Origin: JBLRWS01 sp047921075
GTDB taxonomy: Bacteria; Bacteroidota; Rhodothermia; Balneolales; Balneolaceae
Reading direction: 5' to 3'
Length of the DNA stretch: 14,920 bases
NCBI GenBank assembly: GCA_047921075.1
Contig: JBLRWS010000057.1
Location: forward strand, 1 to 14,920
Shown here: positions 13,878 through 14,920 of the stretch, piece after piece
How the letters are laid out: each line of letters starts with the position of its first letter
Position numbering within the stretch: the stretch's first letter is position 1
Translations under genes and position numbers: made by a program
Notes under the pieces: generated by a model
Seen by the model: only the letters and a program-made list of their open reading frames with translations
Told to the model about the DNA's origin: nothing
Database searches by the model: none

Positions 13878-14518
13878 TAGCCTTCACCTTGTGTTTTATT
13901 GTGTATTTCAAGGTATCCGCCATTGGGACCGGGTACACCACCGGTAACCAACAATATGTTTGATTCCGGAAGAATTTTTGCCACAGACAGATTTTGAATT
14001 TTTGTCCGCTTGTTGCCTGAACGACCGGCCATTTTCATTCCTTTAAAAACCCGTGACGGATCGGATGCCTGACCGATTGAACCGGGCGCTCTTTCTCGGT
14101 TATGCTGACCGTGAGTTTGATCGCCAACACCGGAAAAGTTGTGGCGTTTCACAACACCGGTAAATCCGGTGCCTTTTGAAATACCCACTACATCCACGCG
14201 GTCGCCAACAGAAAGCACATCCTCAATGGTCAATTCATCGCCAAGCCCTAACCCTTCCGGTAGGTAATCACGAAATTCGATCACTTTCTTTTTTGGTTCG
14301 GATCCGGCTTTTTCAAAATGACCGGCCAGAGCTTTAGAAACACGTTTTCTTTTTTTGTCAAACGCAGAGAGTTGAACGGCATTATATCCGTCTGTCTCTT
14401 CCGTTTTGATCTGGGTAATCACACACGGCTCTACTTCGATGGCGGTCACAGCAATGCTGCGTCCGAGTTCATCGAACAGGCTTGTCATCCCAATTTTTTT
14501 TCCAATTAAACCACTCAT
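13877..14518 (-). CDS. rplC: 50S ribosomal protein L3 (uL3)
   Basis: The protein has 213 residues, typical for bacterial L3. It begins MSGLIGKKIGMT, the standard L3 N-terminus. The long central loop that reaches toward the peptidyl transferase centre lies at about residues 125-172 and contains APGSIGQ, VFKGMKMAGR and GNKRT. Gln150 aligns with the glutamine methylated by PrmB in E. coli; that it is methylated here is only an inference. L3 is an early-assembling 23S rRNA binder. The ATG is preceded by AAGGA with 5 nt spacing, one of few leaders here resembling a Shine-Dalgarno site. Its TAA stop shares one base with the rplD ATG (TAATG), suggesting translational coupling. Confidence 0.97.
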   Translation of the reverse strand: MSGLIGKKIGMTSLFDELGRSIAVTAIEVEPCVITQIKTEETDGYNAVQLSAFDKKRKRVSKALAGHFEKAGSEPKKKVIEFRDYLPEGLGLGDELTIEDVLSVGDRVDVVGISKGTGFTGVVKRHNFSGVGDQTHGQHNRERAPGSIGQASDPSRVFKGMKMAGRSGNKRTKIQNLSVAKILPESNILLVTGGVPGPNGGYLEIHNKTQGEG

Positions 14519-14536
14519 GGTATTCCTTGAATTATC

Positions 14537-14848
14537 TTACACTTTAATTTCAACGTCTACGCCGGATGGAAGCTCAAGCTTCATCAAGGCGTCAACAGTT
14601 TGCGAGCCGGTGGATAAAATATCAATCAACCGTTTGTGAGAGCGATACTCGAACTGCTCTCGTGATTTCTTATTCACATGAACCGATCGGTTCACGGTAA
14701 TAATACTTTTATTTGTTGGCAGTGGTATCGGCCCTGAAACCACAGCCCCGGTAGATTTAACTGTCTGAATGATCTTTTCAGCTGATTTATCAATCAGGTT
14801 GTGATCGTATGACTTAAGCTTAATTCTGATTTTCTGTTGTGTTGCCAC
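14537..14848 (-). CDS. rpsJ: 30S ribosomal protein S10 (uS10)
   Basis: This 103-residue protein has the normal length for S10 and the expected landmarks: an N-terminal KIRIKLKSYDHNLID strand, the PLPTNK segment, RSHKRLIDI and the C-terminal GVDVEIKV. S10 sits in the head of the small subunit; in many bacteria it also pairs with NusB in antitermination. The start is a GTG codon (GTG-GCA-ACA, read as Met-Ala-Thr). It gives the family's usual N-terminus and lies 17 bp after the tuf stop. No clear Shine-Dalgarno motif precedes it. The gene opens the S10 block, and the short gap leaves no room for an E. coli-style S10 leader. Confidence 0.97.
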   Translation of the reverse strand: MATQQKIRIKLKSYDHNLIDKSAEKIIQTVKSTGAVVSGPIPLPTNKSIITVNRSVHVNKKSREQFEYRSHKRLIDILSTGSQTVDALMKLELPSGVDVEIKV

Positions 14849-14865
14849 GTCTGCTCGCTTTAATC

Positions 14866-14920
14866 TTATTCAATAATTTTACTTACAACACCGGCGCCTA
14901 CCGTGCGGCCGCCTTCGCGA
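14866..14920 (-). CDS. tuf: Elongation factor Tu, C-terminal fragment (cut by window edge)
   Basis: Only the last 17 codons and the TAA stop are inside the window; the gene continues beyond the right edge. The visible peptide, REGGRTVGAGVVSKIIE, matches the characteristic EF-Tu C-terminus (REGGRTVGAGVV followed by a short variable end). EF-Tu is the cytosolic GTPase that delivers aminoacyl-tRNA to the ribosomal A site; the visible part belongs to beta-barrel domain 3. It ends 17 bp before rpsJ, so tuf and the S10 block are probably co-transcribed, as in a joined str-S10 arrangement. Whether the gene is complete and whether fusA lies upstream cannot be seen. Confidence 0.93.
   Translation of the reverse strand, partial: REGGRTVGAGVVSKIIE

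Noticed and set aside
1..14920. Search for mobile elements, CRISPR repeats, tRNAs, toxin or defence genes
   Set aside because: Every stretch is covered by conserved housekeeping genes with gaps of at most 27 bp between genes; no repeats, integrase, transposase or RNA gene is visible. I found no evidence for an undescribed system in this window.

Overview
This window is one uninterrupted ribosomal-protein supercluster, read entirely on the minus strand (transcription runs from 14920 towards 1). It holds 30 genes: the 3' end of tuf, then rpsJ-rplC-rplD-rplW-rplB-rpsS-rplV-rpsC-rplP-rpmC-rpsQ (S10 block), rplN-rplX-rplE-rpsN-rpsH-rplF-rplR-rpsE-rplO-secY (spc block), map-infA-rpmJ-rpsM-rpsK-rpsD-rpoA-rplQ (alpha block), and a probable intrinsic terminator after rplQ. 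No intergenic gap exceeds 27 bp, several neighbours overlap by 1-4 bases, and no gene lies on the plus strand.

The organism looks like a member of the Bacteroidota / Rhodothermota / Balneolota (FCB) group. The evidence is the secY-map-infA-rpmJ order without adk, a 38-residue cysteine-free L36, long zinc-free S14, cysteine-free S4, the HPMGGGEG variant in L2, and A/T-rich leaders that mostly lack a Shine-Dalgarno sequence. The very acidic tail on L17 would fit a marine or halophilic lineage, but that is weak evidence. This placement is inferred from protein character only.

Functionally the operon supplies EF-Tu, about half of the ribosomal proteins, IF-1, the SecY translocon channel, methionine aminopeptidase and the RNA polymerase alpha subunit. 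Transcription, initiation, ribosome assembly, N-terminal processing and secretion are thus encoded together.

I found no undescribed system. The points of real interest are small: rpmD (uL30) is absent between rpsE and rplO; S14, S4 and L36 are all of the zinc-free type; L17 carries an acidic extension of about 120 residues; tuf abuts rpsJ with no room for an S10 leader; rpsC has a forced TTG start; rpsH has a strong Shine-Dalgarno motif that most neighbours lack; and a hairpin with a T7 run sits between rpsD and rpoA.
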